A stretch of DNA of 64,000 bases, from the NCBI GenBank assembly GCA_035998445.1, contig DASYHQ010000005.1, positions 120,579 to 184,578 of the forward strand. The letters are read 5' to 3'. Below the pieces are notes generated by a model, which was not told where the DNA came from, did no database searches, and worked only from the letters and a program-made list of their open reading frames with translations. This stretch comes from Tepidisphaeraceae bacterium. Its GTDB lineage: Bacteria; Planctomycetota; Phycisphaerae; Tepidisphaerales; Tepidisphaeraceae. Every line of letters starts with the position of its first letter. The stretch's first letter is position 1. The position numbers were made by a program, and so were the translations under genes. Shown piece by piece: positions 19,167 to 27,371 of this stretch.

Positions 19167-19519
19167 GCCTCTCCTTCGGGGGTTCCTTTTCGCTCTACAG
19201 CGTCAGCAATTCCAATGGCGACCGCCTTAAGGGTCTCCTCAATCTTGGCTGCTGCCGCAGTACCAAGTTTGCCTTCGAGGCTATACCCTTCCATCAGCGG
19301 GACAAGCATCTCGCTCATCCCGACGATTCTGCCAGTCCGCGTTAAGATCGTGAATCGAAGGATTTGTCCGGCCGATTTTCGACCTCGCTCAATCTTCAAC
19401 GTGCGACCATTAGGCAGCGGTACTTTCTCGGGGTTATCCATTGTTACAAGGTAGCCCGTAGCCATTAGTCCGGCAACCGAAATCATTGGCACAACACGAC
19501 GCGACTCGCCCGCCGTCAT
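19163..19519 (-). CDS. Hypothetical 118-aa partner of the Ntn hydrolase
   Basis: Starts MTAGESRRVVPMISVAGLM and has a beta-rich middle (YLVTMDNPEKVPLPNGRTLKI, LRFTILTRTGRIVGMSEM) and an Ala-rich helical end. I recognise no family. The stop overlaps the Ntn hydrolase start (ATGA), which implies coupled translation and a shared function. Only a weak ribosome site precedes the ATG at 19519; ATG at 19486 is an alternative. It could be an inhibitor, substrate or adaptor of the hydrolase. Confidence 0.55.
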   Translation of the reverse strand: MTAGESRRVVPMISVAGLMATGYLVTMDNPEKVPLPNGRTLKIERGRKSAGQILRFTILTRTGRIVGMSEMLVPLMEGYSLEGKLGTAAAAKIEETLKAVAIGIADAVERKGTPEGEA

Positions 19520-19543
19520 CCCGCCATTTGTTAACCGATATCC

Positions 19544-19697
19544 CTACCTCCTACTGAAATCCCCCCACGTCGCATGGGCCATGGTGAGGGCGACGAGGGC
19601 GGCGGTTTCGGCGCGGAGGATGCGGCCGCCGAGGCGCCAAGCTTGGGCGATTGTGGCGAGGCGGGCGCGTTCGGCGTCGGAGAAGTGGCCTTGGGGG
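19544..19697 (-). pseudogene. Duplicated 3' fragment of rsmE
   Basis: Bases 19554-19697 repeat 20975-21118 in the same orientation with roughly a dozen differences in 144 bp. The frame still encodes the last ~45 residues of RsmE (FSDAERARLATIAQAWRLGG and onward through ETAALVALTMAHATWGDF) and ends in a new stop. No 5' part is present. Together with the complete gene it brackets the glycosyltransferase, the pattern left when DNA inserts at a gene's 3' end. Confidence 0.85.
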
Positions 19698-19840
19698 ACG
19701 GCGGACGGGGCACTTGGCGGTGGGAAGGGTGGGGGCGGCACGGCCTGCGATCACGCGATTTGATTTTTCAGGGCAGCAGGTTACATCTGGGGTGGCGAGG
19801 ACGGGGGCCGGCGCGTTGCTTCCCCTCCCCTGCGATTCCA

Positions 19841-20893
19841 ATGAAGATCCTGATTTACACGCCCTATTTTTACCCCAGCTTCGGTGGTATCGAAACCGTT
19901 GTAAGCATCCTCGCGCACCAGTTCGTCAAACGGGGGCACGAGGTGAAGCTCGTCTCCGAGACTCCCTCGGACCAACCGCTGAACTTCCCGTTCGAGGTGC
20001 ACTGCCGGCCCGACCGGAGAACGATGGTTGGCCTGGTGCGGTGGTGCGACTTCTATTTCCTGAACAGCCTGCACCCGCGCGGCGTGTGGCCCCTGCTCCT
20101 GATTCGTCGACCGTCGGCGGTCACCCACCACAGTTGGCGCCGGACCGGCTTGGCCAACCGAGTGAAGCAGTTGCAGACTCGCCTGCTGTTCAACGTTTCG
20201 ATCAGCCGGTACATGGCATCGCAGATCCCGACGAAATCCTATCTCATCCCCAATCCCTACCGTAGCGACCTGTTCAGGAACGATCCGGCCATCCAACCGA
20301 CCAAGGAACTGGTCTACTTGGGACGCTTGTCGGAGGAGAAGGGCGCCGACCTGCTGATCGAGGCGCTGGCGATCCTGAAGAAGAGAGGGCTGACGCCCAA
20401 GTTGACCATGATCGGCGCGGGCCCCGAGCAGCAGGCCCTTGGGGATCTGACTTGCGAGCTGTCGCTGAGCGAGCAAGTTGAGTTTGTGGGAAAGAAGATG
20501 GACGAAGAGTTGGTGCGCCTGCTCAATCAACACGAGATCATGGTGGTGCCCACCCGTGTGCGCGAAGCCTTCGGTGTGGTGGCGTTGGAAGGGATCGCCT
20601 GTGGCTGCGTGGTGGTCGGGTCGGAATCGGGCGGATTGAAAGAGGCCATGGGCCCGTGCGGCGTCACGTTTCCGAACGAAGACGTGGCGAAGCTGGCCGA
20701 CACGTTGCAGGGTCTGCTCACGGATCGTTCGCAGATCGAGGCGCTCCGCCGTCAGGCCCCTGCCCATCTGCACAACTACGACCAGTCGACCATTGCCGAA
20801 GCCTACCTCGCCACGTTTCAGAAACTGATCGGCCGGGAATCGTTCCGGGAGTCGGATTTCATCGATGCCGGCATGGCCGTTTCTACTTCCTAA
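19841..20893 (+). CDS. Glycosyltransferase family 4 (GT-B fold)
   Basis: 350 residues starting MKILIYTPYFYPSFGGIETV, the usual N-terminal Gly-rich loop of GT4 enzymes. The C-terminal Rossmann domain has GRLSEEKGADLLIEAL and the donor-binding EAFGVVALEGIACGCVVVGS with the E-x7-E motif. It should transfer a sugar from a nucleotide donor in polysaccharide or glycolipid assembly; acceptor and sugar are unknown. It is the only gene between the two copies of the rsmE 3' end, which argues for acquisition as a single cassette. Its GC content looks lower than that of rsmE. No good SD precedes the ATG. Confidence 0.88.
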   Translation: MKILIYTPYFYPSFGGIETVVSILAHQFVKRGHEVKLVSETPSDQPLNFPFEVHCRPDRRTMVGLVRWCDFYFLNSLHPRGVWPLLLIRRPSAVTHHSWRRTGLANRVKQLQTRLLFNVSISRYMASQIPTKSYLIPNPYRSDLFRNDPAIQPTKELVYLGRLSEEKGADLLIEALAILKKRGLTPKLTMIGAGPEQQALGDLTCELSLSEQVEFVGKKMDEELVRLLNQHEIMVVPTRVREAFGVVALEGIACGCVVVGSESGGLKEAMGPCGVTFPNEDVAKLADTLQGLLTDRSQIEALRRQAPAHLHNYDQSTIAEAYLATFQKLIGRESFRESDFIDAGMAVSTS

Positions 20894-20955
20894 CCTGTGG
20901 CCGCTCCGTTGGCCGCAGTGCGACACGGAAGGGCTTGCAGGGGTTCCACCGGACG

Positions 20956-21828
20956 CTAGATAAATTGCGTCGACCTGAAATCCCCCCACGTCGCGTGGGC
21001 CATGGTGAGGGCGACGAGGGCGGCGGTTTCGGCTCTTAGGATGCGGCCGCCGAGGCGCCAGCCTTGGGCGGTGGTGGCGAGGCGGGCGCGTTCGGCGTCG
21101 GAGAAGCCGCCTTCGGGGCCGATGAAGAGGACGAGGCGCCCGGGCGGGTTGGCGGGCGCGGGCAGCGGGTCGGTGCGGTCGTCGAGGTAGAGTTTGAGAT
21201 CGGTGGCGGCGAGCAGGGGTGAGGTGAGGAACGTGTCGAGGCTGGTGATCGGGAGCAGGTGAGGCAGCGACGAGCGGCGGCACTGGCGGGCGGCGCGGGC
21301 GATGTGGCCGGCCCAGGCGTGGGGTTGCTCGGCTCGCAGGCCGGCGGGTGGGACGGAATGATCGGTAAGCAGCGGGACGATCCGGCGGGCGCCCAGTTCG
21401 GTGGCCTTCTGCATCACGACGTGCATCCGCTGGCGAGCGAGGATGGCGCAGGCGAGGATGATGTCGATCGACGGCTCGGGCGAGGCGGGCATCTGCTCGT
21501 ACGGGATGGCGGCGCCGCCGGCGTCGTCGTAGGCGGTGAGGCTGGCGCGGAAGTAGGTGTGGGTGGCGTCGCGCAGGGTGAAGGCTTCGCTGGCGTTGAT
21601 CTCGCGTAGGCGCAGCCGCTTGGCGAGGCCGCGGTCGAAGCGGAAGGGTTGGTCGAGCGTGAGCGTGGTGGCGGTCGCCAGCGGCTCGTCACCGGGGGCG
21701 GCGAAGCGGTCGACTTCGGACAAGGCTTTGGCGGCGCGGGCGGCCGTCGTGGCGATGGCGACGTTTCGCGGGACGGCGAAGCGTTCGAGGTCGGTTTGTT
21801 TCGGTGCGGGGCGGTCTTGAGGGGGCAT
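20956..21828 (-). CDS. rsmE: 16S rRNA (uracil-1498-N3)-methyltransferase RsmE
   Basis: 290 residues with an N-terminal PUA-like domain and a SPOUT knot at the C-terminus: ACAILARQRMHVVMQKATELG, RRIVPLLTDHSV, the SAM-binding LFIGPEGGFSDAE and LRAETAALVALT. RsmE methylates U1498 in helix 44 of 16S rRNA. The first ~45 residues are longer than in typical RsmE. The final 144 bp are duplicated at 19554-19697. The last residues (FRSTQFI) differ from the fragment, so this copy may have received its end from a recombination event. Confidence 0.92.
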   Translation of the reverse strand: MPPQDRPAPKQTDLERFAVPRNVAIATTAARAAKALSEVDRFAAPGDEPLATATTLTLDQPFRFDRGLAKRLRLREINASEAFTLRDATHTYFRASLTAYDDAGGAAIPYEQMPASPEPSIDIILACAILARQRMHVVMQKATELGARRIVPLLTDHSVPPAGLRAEQPHAWAGHIARAARQCRRSSLPHLLPITSLDTFLTSPLLAATDLKLYLDDRTDPLPAPANPPGRLVLFIGPEGGFSDAERARLATTAQGWRLGGRILRAETAALVALTMAHATWGDFRSTQFI

Positions 21829-21909
21829 GGGGGGAGTTTAACGCGGGACAGTCGGAGAGACAGAAAGAATGCTAGCGTGGCGATCAGGTTAAGAGGGGCA
21901 TCCTGCCGT

Positions 21910-22086
21910 CTACTTGGCGCGATAGCCGAATCCGACAGCCCAAAGGATTACTGCCGCCACGATCATCGCGCCTCCCGCTATGTGATGCTTCCCCGCGATC
22001 GATCCGCCACCGCAAAACACTACGAATGCTACGGCTTGTAGGAATACCGGATACCACGCCCGCGTCAGTGATGGCTTGCGATTCAT
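21910..22086 (-). CDS. Small two-helix membrane protein (58 aa)
   Basis: Starts MNRKPSLTRAWYPVFLQ at 22086 with AGAGG upstream. Two hydrophobic helices follow (VFLQAVAFVVFCGGG and AGGAMIVAAVILWAVGFGY), joined by a short His/Lys turn, ending RAK. No family recognised. A perfect inverted repeat lies just upstream of its start, between it and the hicA gene. Confidence 0.5.
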   Translation of the reverse strand: MNRKPSLTRAWYPVFLQAVAFVVFCGGGSIAGKHHIAGGAMIVAAVILWAVGFGYRAK

Positions 22087-22103
22087 GGCGTTGCCTCTAG
22101 TGC

Positions 22104-22170
22104 GTAGGGTGGGGTTCATCCCCACCGTTTTGATTTCGTTGCGAATTGGTGGGGATGAACCCCACCCTAC
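22104..22170. repeat. Perfect 23-bp inverted repeat, 21-nt loop
   Basis: Arms 22104-22126 and 22148-22170, beginning GTAGGGTGGGGTTCATCC, pair without mismatch. It separates the small membrane protein gene from hicA. Confidence 0.9.
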
Positions 22171-22189
22171 TCGCCCGGCCGATACCAGC

Positions 22190-22417
22190 TCACAGTTTGG
22201 CGGTGAACTCGTCTACCGTTAGCCCCATATCGTAGATGATGCCGCGCAGGGTGCCGGGTTTGAGGTCTTTGGTGCCGTGCATGGGGATGACGATGCGGCG
22301 GCCGTCGGACGAACGATAGTAGACGGCGTGGCTGCCGCGCTGGCGATCGAAGGTGAAACCGATCGACTCGGCGACGCGGACGACCTCGCGTGCGCGGATG
22401 GCGGGGATCTTCGGCAT
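22190..22417 (-). CDS. hicA: HicA-type toxin (second module)
   Basis: 75 residues: MPKIPAIRAREVVRVAESIGF, then the catalytic-His segment RQRGSHAVYYRSSDGRR and PMHGTKDLKPGTLRGIIYDMG, typical of HicA interferases. It follows hicB by 12 bp, the reverse gene order of the 14-kb module, and is more diverged from that module's toxin than a recent duplicate would be. Confidence 0.9.
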   Translation of the reverse strand: MPKIPAIRAREVVRVAESIGFTFDRQRGSHAVYYRSSDGRRIVIPMHGTKDLKPGTLRGIIYDMGLTVDEFTAKL

Positions 22418-22429
22418 TTTGGCGCTGGA

Positions 22430-22648
22430 TCAGGCGATGGCGACGTCGAGCGGTTTGATCAGGATGTCTTCCACCGGCAGCGGCTCGCCGTGCGCTTGCA
22501 GGCTTTCGAGGTAGACGACCATGGCCTCGCGGATGTTGGCGGTGGCGTCGTCGAGGGTGTCGCCCTCCGAATGGCAGCCGGGCAAGGCGGGACAGGACGC
22601 GTGATAGCCGCCGTCGGGTTGGGCGTCGAAGATGACGGTGTATCGCAT
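22430..22648 (-). CDS. hicB: HicB-type antitoxin (second module)
   Basis: 72 residues, MRYTVIFDAQPDGGYHASCP and LPGCHSEGDTLDDATANIREA, the core HicB fold without a C-terminal DNA-binding domain. It lies upstream of hicA in the same operon. TATACT (22657-22662) ends 8 bp before the ATG, so the mRNA may be leaderless. Confidence 0.9.
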   Translation of the reverse strand: MRYTVIFDAQPDGGYHASCPALPGCHSEGDTLDDATANIREAMVVYLESLQAHGEPLPVEDILIKPLDVAIA

Positions 22649-22751
22649 GGCTTAAGAGTATAGCCGAGGGGGTATGTTGGCCGTAAGGGATGGGCCGTCA
22701 CGGGTGCCACGGGCGGTACGCCGCCCGTGCGGTTTCGGACACTCGGAACCG

Positions 22752-22955
22752 TCACTTCGCGTCGGTGTGCCGCATTTCTTCGCTGCCTTCGTACACCGCG
22801 AGTTCTTCGTGCAGTCGGGCGATCATTTTTCGGACGCCGGCCTTTGTGAGGCCTTTGGAGCCGGCGGGATGGGAGGCTTGCAGCGTTTGCAGGCGTGCGG
22901 TGAGGTCGCGGAGTTCTTCCTGGGCTTTCTCGTATTCAGTGGGGGTTGCGATCAT
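22752..22955 (-). CDS. Putative antitoxin-like 67-aa helical protein
   Basis: MIATPTEYEKAQEELRDLTA, then HPAGSKGLTKAGVRKMIARLHEELAVYE. It is helical and charged. Its start overlaps the stop of the DUF6932 protein by four bases. The arrangement is known for two-gene modules in which a nucleotidyltransferase-like protein is paired with a small helical partner; assignment as antitoxin rests on this context. Confidence 0.55.
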   Translation of the reverse strand: MIATPTEYEKAQEELRDLTARLQTLQASHPAGSKGLTKAGVRKMIARLHEELAVYEGSEEMRHTDAK

Positions 22956-23380
22956 AGGTGGATCTCCACGAGGCCTTTGCGGCGGCCATCGGGTTCGCGG
23001 GTGCGGGTGAAGAATTCGAACCAGTCGTTCCAGTCAGCTTCGTCCTCGGCGGCGAAAAGTTCCTCGGGGCTGCGGGTGAGGAGCATCTGTTCCAATTCTA
23101 ACGCGGCATCGAGGTCGCGCAACACCTGCGAATGAAAATCGGTCGGCAGAAGGATGACGGCGTCAATATCGTTGGGATTGGGCTTGGCGGTGACGAAGCT
23201 ACCGTCGATCAGGAAACGCCGGGCGTTAACGTGTCTGGCCAGGTCGAGCCAACGGCGCAGGCGCAGGACGAGACGACGACGGCGCGGGGTGACCGAGCCG
23301 AACCGGAAAGTGACTTCGGCTTCATCGGCACGGTGCAGGCCTTCGGGCAGGTAACCGTCGGGACGGAACGGGGGAATCAT
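22952..23380 (-). CDS. DUF6932-type minimal nucleotidyltransferase-like protein
   Basis: 142 residues from MIPPFRPDGYLPEGLHRA, a beginning typical of DUF6932. The nucleotidyltransferase signature is FLIDGSFVTAKPNPNDIDAV: GSF followed by the DID metal ligands. Relatives act as AMP- or other nucleotide-transferring toxins or antitoxins; the direction here is unknown. TAGAAT (23389-23394) lies 8 bp before the ATG. The longer frame to 23470 adds nothing recognisable. Confidence 0.7.
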   Translation of the reverse strand: MIPPFRPDGYLPEGLHRADEAEVTFRFGSVTPRRRRLVLRLRRWLDLARHVNARRFLIDGSFVTAKPNPNDIDAVILLPTDFHSQVLRDLDAALELEQMLLTRSPEELFAAEDEADWNDWFEFFTRTREPDGRRKGLVEIHL

Positions 23381-23450
23381 CCAAGGGAATTCTACTGCGG
23401 GTCTGCCGTCCGAGCGACAATAGCCGATGGGAGGCAGTGGCCCGATCTCG

Positions 23451-23479
23451 TTGACCGCGCCGCTCCTCATCCGTACAAT
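23451..23479 (+). promoter_or_regulatory. Promoter of gyrB
   Basis: TTGACC (23451-23456), 17 bp, TACAAT (23474-23479). Same layout as the gyrA-type gene promoter. The inferred start is about 105 bp before the gyrB ATG. Confidence 0.8.
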
Positions 23480-23592
23480 ATCCTAACTCCACCCAAACGG
23501 TCGGCTTGTCCGATAACAAAGGTACGCGGCCGCGTTTTGGGTGGCTGTGGGTGTTCGTGGGATCGATTGACAGACTCAGCCGTTGGGAAGAC

Positions 23593-25515
23593 ATGACCGC
23601 AACTGCAACGTACAACGCCAGCAGCATTCAGGTTCTTGAGGGTCTCGAACCGGTGCGCAAGCGGCCGGGGATGTACATCGGCGGCACCGGGGCGGCGGGG
23701 TTGCATCATCTCGTCTGGGAGATTTTTGATAACAGCGTCGACGAGGCGATGAATGGGCATGCGGACGAGATCACCGTCACGCTGCACAAGGACGGCAGTT
23801 CGGTCACCGTCAGCGACAATGGCCGGGGGATTCCGGTCGATCCGCACCCGACGCACAAGAAGCCGGCGCTGGAGATCATCCTCTGCACGCTGCACGCGGG
23901 TGGTAAGTTCGATAACGGCGGGCAGGGCAACTACAAGACCAGCGGCGGGCTGCACGGCGTGGGCGCGTCGGTCGTGAACGCGCTCAGCACGAAACTCGTG
24001 GCCACCGTTCGCCGCGATGGCGCGGAATGGCAGATGGAGTTCAGCCAGGGCAAGCCGCAGGGCAAGATTAAGAAGCTGGGGGCGGCGCGCGGCACGGGCA
24101 CGTCGATCTTCTTCCATCCTGATTCGCAGATCTTCCCGCGCACCGAATTCAACCCTGAAACGATCCGCGAGCGCCTGGAGATCAGCAGCTACATCCACAA
24201 GGGGCTGAAGGTCACGTGGATTGATGAAGTGAACGGCAAGAAGGAGGTCTTCCATCATGAGGAAGGCATTCTCGCGTTCATGAAGAAGATTCTGGTCGAG
24301 AAGAACGCGAAGCCGGTGCATGAACAGCCGTTCGTTTACGACAAGAGCAACGGCATTCGCATCGAGATGTGCTTCAGCTGGACCGAGCACACCGAAGAAC
24401 TGCTGAAAAGCTACGTGAACGGCATCACCACCAGCAGCGGCGGCACGCACGAGAACGGCCTGCGGGCCGGGGTGAGCAAGGCGATCCGCAATTACATCGA
24501 GACGCACAACCTGACGCCGCGCGGCGTTACGCTGGCGGTGGAGGACATCCGCGAGGGCGTGATCGGCGTGCTCAGCATCTTCATCGAAGAGCCGCAGTTT
24601 CAGGGGCAGACGAAGGACCGGCTGAACAACCCCGAGGTGCAGGGGCAGGTGGATGCGGCCGTGCGACCGGCGCTGGAACATTGGTTGAACAACAACCGGA
24701 GCGTGGCGGAGACGATCGTCAACCGGATCATCATCGCGGCGCGTGCGCGCGAAGCCAGCCGGGCCGCCAGCGCGAGCATTAGTCGTAAGACGGCGACGCA
24801 GGGGCGACTGAGTTTGCCGGGTAAATTGGCCGACTGCAGCAGCAACAACCGGGCCGAGACGGAGTTGTTCATTGTCGAAGGCGACAGCGCCGGCGGCAGC
24901 GCCAAGCAGGGCCGGGATAGAAATAAGCAGGCCATTTTGCCACTGCGCGGCAAGGTGCTGAACACGGAGGGCCAGTCGCTCGGCAAGGTGCTGGAGAACA
25001 AGGAAATCGCCGACCTCGTGACGGCCCTGGGCTGCGGCGCTGGGGCGGATTGCGATCCGAACAAGCTGCGCTACCAGCGCCTCGTGCTCTTGGCCGACGC
25101 CGACAGCGACGGGCACCACATCACGACGCTGCTGCTGACGTTCATCTTTCGCCACATGCGCCCGTTGATCGACGCAGGGCGGGTCTACCTCGCCCTGCCG
25201 CCGCTCTACCGCATCGACATCGGCAAGGAAACTTTCTGGGCCGCCGACGAGGCCGACAAGGCCCGCATCCTCAAGCAGCACGTCAAGGGCAACGCCAAGC
25301 CGGAAATTACCCGCTTCAAGGGCCTGGGCGAGATGATGCCCAAGGTGCTGTGGGAGACGACCCTGAACCCCAAGACCCGCCGGCTGCTGCGCGTGGAGAT
25401 CGCCGACGCGCTGGCGACCGATCGCGTGATCAACGAACTGATGGGCAAGGACGCGTCCGCCCGTTTCCGGTTTATCATGGACCGTGCGGAAGAGGCGGAT
25501 GAGTTGGACGTGTAG
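23593..25515 (+). CDS. gyrB: Type IIA topoisomerase subunit B (DNA gyrase B / Topo IV B)
   Basis: 640 residues, the short form without the large insertion of proteobacterial GyrB. GHKL ATPase motifs are EIFDNSVDEA, NGRGIPVD and GLHGVGASVVNALS. The TOPRIM domain has EGDSAGGSAKQGR and LLADADSDGHHI (DADVDGSHI in most relatives), and the tail has RFKGLGEMMPKVLWETTLNP. It hydrolyses ATP to drive strand passage with the A subunit at 11241. I chose the ATG at 23593 (MTATATYNASSIQVLEGL) on family length; a TTG at 23506 opens the same frame. SD is weak. Confidence 0.95.
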   Translation: MTATATYNASSIQVLEGLEPVRKRPGMYIGGTGAAGLHHLVWEIFDNSVDEAMNGHADEITVTLHKDGSSVTVSDNGRGIPVDPHPTHKKPALEIILCTLHAGGKFDNGGQGNYKTSGGLHGVGASVVNALSTKLVATVRRDGAEWQMEFSQGKPQGKIKKLGAARGTGTSIFFHPDSQIFPRTEFNPETIRERLEISSYIHKGLKVTWIDEVNGKKEVFHHEEGILAFMKKILVEKNAKPVHEQPFVYDKSNGIRIEMCFSWTEHTEELLKSYVNGITTSSGGTHENGLRAGVSKAIRNYIETHNLTPRGVTLAVEDIREGVIGVLSIFIEEPQFQGQTKDRLNNPEVQGQVDAAVRPALEHWLNNNRSVAETIVNRIIIAARAREASRAASASISRKTATQGRLSLPGKLADCSSNNRAETELFIVEGDSAGGSAKQGRDRNKQAILPLRGKVLNTEGQSLGKVLENKEIADLVTALGCGAGADCDPNKLRYQRLVLLADADSDGHHITTLLLTFIFRHMRPLIDAGRVYLALPPLYRIDIGKETFWAADEADKARILKQHVKGNAKPEITRFKGLGEMMPKVLWETTLNPKTRRLLRVEIADALATDRVINELMGKDASARFRFIMDRAEEADELDV

Positions 25516-25564
25516 CGGGTCGGCGGGCCTGCTGGCCACGCGAGCATTGCATTAGAATATTCGA

Positions 25565-26323
25565 ATGCCAATCAGTTCGTCATTCATGTCCGACGGATAC
25601 TGGGTCACCCCACCGCTCATATCTGATCGTGAACTCGGCGATCTCCGCATCGCTGCAGACCGTCTGTTCGCGGCAGCGGGCGGCGCAAAGGCCGGGCTGA
25701 GAGATCCGGTTTCACAGGAGCCGCTGTTCAGCCAACTTGCGAAATGTGAATCCGTAGTGGGCCTGGTCGAGCCGATCATTGGCCGCGGTCCGTTCGTCGT
25801 CCGATCAGTTCTGTTCGACAAGACGCCCGAGGCAAACTGGGACGTCGTCTGGCACCAGGACGTGACCATTACGGTGAAGGAACGGGCGGACGTTGAGGGT
25901 TATGGGCCATGGTCGACCAAAGCCGGCCAGCCAAACGTGCAACCGCCGGCGGCCGTGTTGGAAGGCATGGTCACCGTTCGCCTGCATCTCGATGACTGCG
26001 GGGAGACGAACGGTCCACTGCTGGTGGTGCCGGGGTCGCACCGCAGCGGCATCATCGACGTGCGGACGCTGGACACAGCGGGCTGCGACGAGCGGGCAGT
26101 ACGGTGTTGCGCCGAAGCCGGCGCGGCACTGGTAATGCGGCCGCTCCTGCTGCATGCGTCGCGCAAGTCGCAGGTAGCCAGTCATCGGCGGGTGCTGCAT
26201 TTAGATTTCGCCGCCACCGCGTTGCCGGAACCGCTCCGCTGGACGACAAATACGGCTCCAGACAACTCATCGCAATTGGCGACGGCCCACCCCGCGCCGT
26301 CAGCCCCAAGGTCAGCCCCATGA
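25565..26323 (+). CDS. Phytanoyl-CoA dioxygenase (PhyH) family protein
   Basis: 252 residues. The Fe(II) ligands are visible as WHQDVTI (H-x-D) and the distal His in LLLHASRKS; Arg in SHRRVLHLDF would bind 2-oxoglutarate. The family hydroxylates small molecules using O2 and 2-oxoglutarate; the substrate is unknown. TAGAAT (25553-25558) lies 6 bp before the ATG with no SD, so the gene is probably leaderless. The last ~30 residues are low-complexity and run toward the repeat array. Confidence 0.82.
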   Translation: MPISSSFMSDGYWVTPPLISDRELGDLRIAADRLFAAAGGAKAGLRDPVSQEPLFSQLAKCESVVGLVEPIIGRGPFVVRSVLFDKTPEANWDVVWHQDVTITVKERADVEGYGPWSTKAGQPNVQPPAAVLEGMVTVRLHLDDCGETNGPLLVVPGSHRSGIIDVRTLDTAGCDERAVRCCAEAGAALVMRPLLLHASRKSQVASHRRVLHLDFAATALPEPLRWTTNTAPDNSSQLATAHPAPSAPRSAP

Positions 26324-26445
26324 CTACAGACCCATAACAAGGTCCGCCGCGCTCACGTCCGAATAATATAACCTGCCATATCGTTCCCCATTTGCTGTTT
26401 CACCCCACCGCGCCGGTCAGACTCACGGATTTTCGCGACGATAAG

Positions 26446-26850
26446 ATGCATCTCATCGCCACGAAGATGCATCTTCTTCCAAATGAGATGCATCTTTCCC
26501 ACACTATGATGCATCTTCGCCTGAAGACCATGCATCGTCTCCCCGCGAACATGCATCTTTTCGCCGAGAAGATGCATCTCGACCCCACAAACATGCATCT
26601 TTTTCCAGAAAAGATGCATCTACGTCGCGCGCCCATGCATCTTCCCCACGAGCACATGCATCTTTCCCACAACAAGGTTCACTTTTTCTGAGAAAAGATG
26701 CATTGTCGCTCCGCGAAGATGCATCTCATCGCCGCGAACATGCATCTTTTTCCAGAACAGATGCATCTCCTCGCCACGAAGATGCATCTTCTTCCAAATG
26801 AGATGCATCTCCCCGACGCGCGCATGCATCTTCCCCACGACGAAATGCAT
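26446..26850. repeat. Phased array B: 20 units of exactly 21 bp, AGATGCATCT core
   Basis: ATGCAT cores start at 26446, 26467, 26488 and so on every 21 bp to 26845. Unit 12 (26677) is degenerate (GTTCAC) but keeps the phase. The usual core is AGATGCATCT; the spacer tends to be pyrimidine-rich then purine-rich. Two units near 26467-26493 recur at 26782-26808, 315 bp (15 periods) away, so parts were duplicated. ACGTCCGAATAA lies at 26355-26366, 80 bp before the first core. Because the core is palindromic and the period is 21, both strands have open frames reading MHLxxxx; I treat them as by-products. Confidence 0.97.
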
Positions 26851-26923
26851 CTTTACAACGCGTCCCGCGATCGCGCCCCGCCCTACCCGTCACCCTGTCC
26901 GCCAGTGGAGCCGTTCACCTCCG

Positions 26924-27110
26924 ATGCCGCCCTTTCGCCCGCCTCATCGACGTCGTCTGAAGGCGTGGGAATGGGGCTGGGCCGATGGCGACTACGCGTA
27001 TCTCGTGACGACCGGTCGCGAGATCGCCAGCGCGTACGACCTGCATGCGGATGAGGATCGCTTCGTCTCGATCGAGACGGCGGCGCTGACACGTGAGACG
27101 GTCCGTCCGC
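26924..27110 (+). other. Open frame cut off by a MITE; possible gene remnant
   Basis: A frame starting MPPFRPPHRRRLKAWEWG and continuing GDYAYLVTTGREIASAYDL has normal composition for this genome. It is interrupted at 27111 by the TA-GAGC element. I recognise no family and see no clear continuation beyond the element. Confidence 0.25.
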
Positions 27111-27273
27111 TAGAGCGTGTTATGCACTTTCCAGCTCAGAAACTGGCTTGGGTGCCACGGTTTGGAAATCTAAGCCGTGCCGGTACACGCTAACGCGGCT
27201 TGGAATACCGAACCGTGGCACCCAGCGTCGTCACGCCTGCGTTACTGACCCCGAAAGTGCCTAACACGCTCTA
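27111..27273. mobile_element. MITE-like element, TA-GAGC family, copy 2 (163 bp)
   Basis: Terminal inverted repeats TAGAGCGTGTTATGCACTTT and AAAGTGCCTAACACGCTCTA, one mismatch. Inside is a ~75-bp imperfect hairpin starting TGGGTGCCACGGTTTGG. It has the same length and ends as the element at 63215. TA at both ends fits a TA target duplication. Confidence 0.88.
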
Positions 27274-27371
27274 GGCTCCGACGGATCGCTTCGTCCCCAG
27301 CGAGCAGCACGCAGAGATCCTTCGGAGCATCTCGCCAACGACGCGGTTTTGCCAAGCGACACAGGCACGAC

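Noticed and set aside
26392..26850. Long open frames through array B reading MHLxxxx on both strands
   Set aside because: They follow from a 21-bp period and a palindromic core without stops; both strands and several frames are open, there is no ribosome site, and array A with a 20-bp period cannot be coding.
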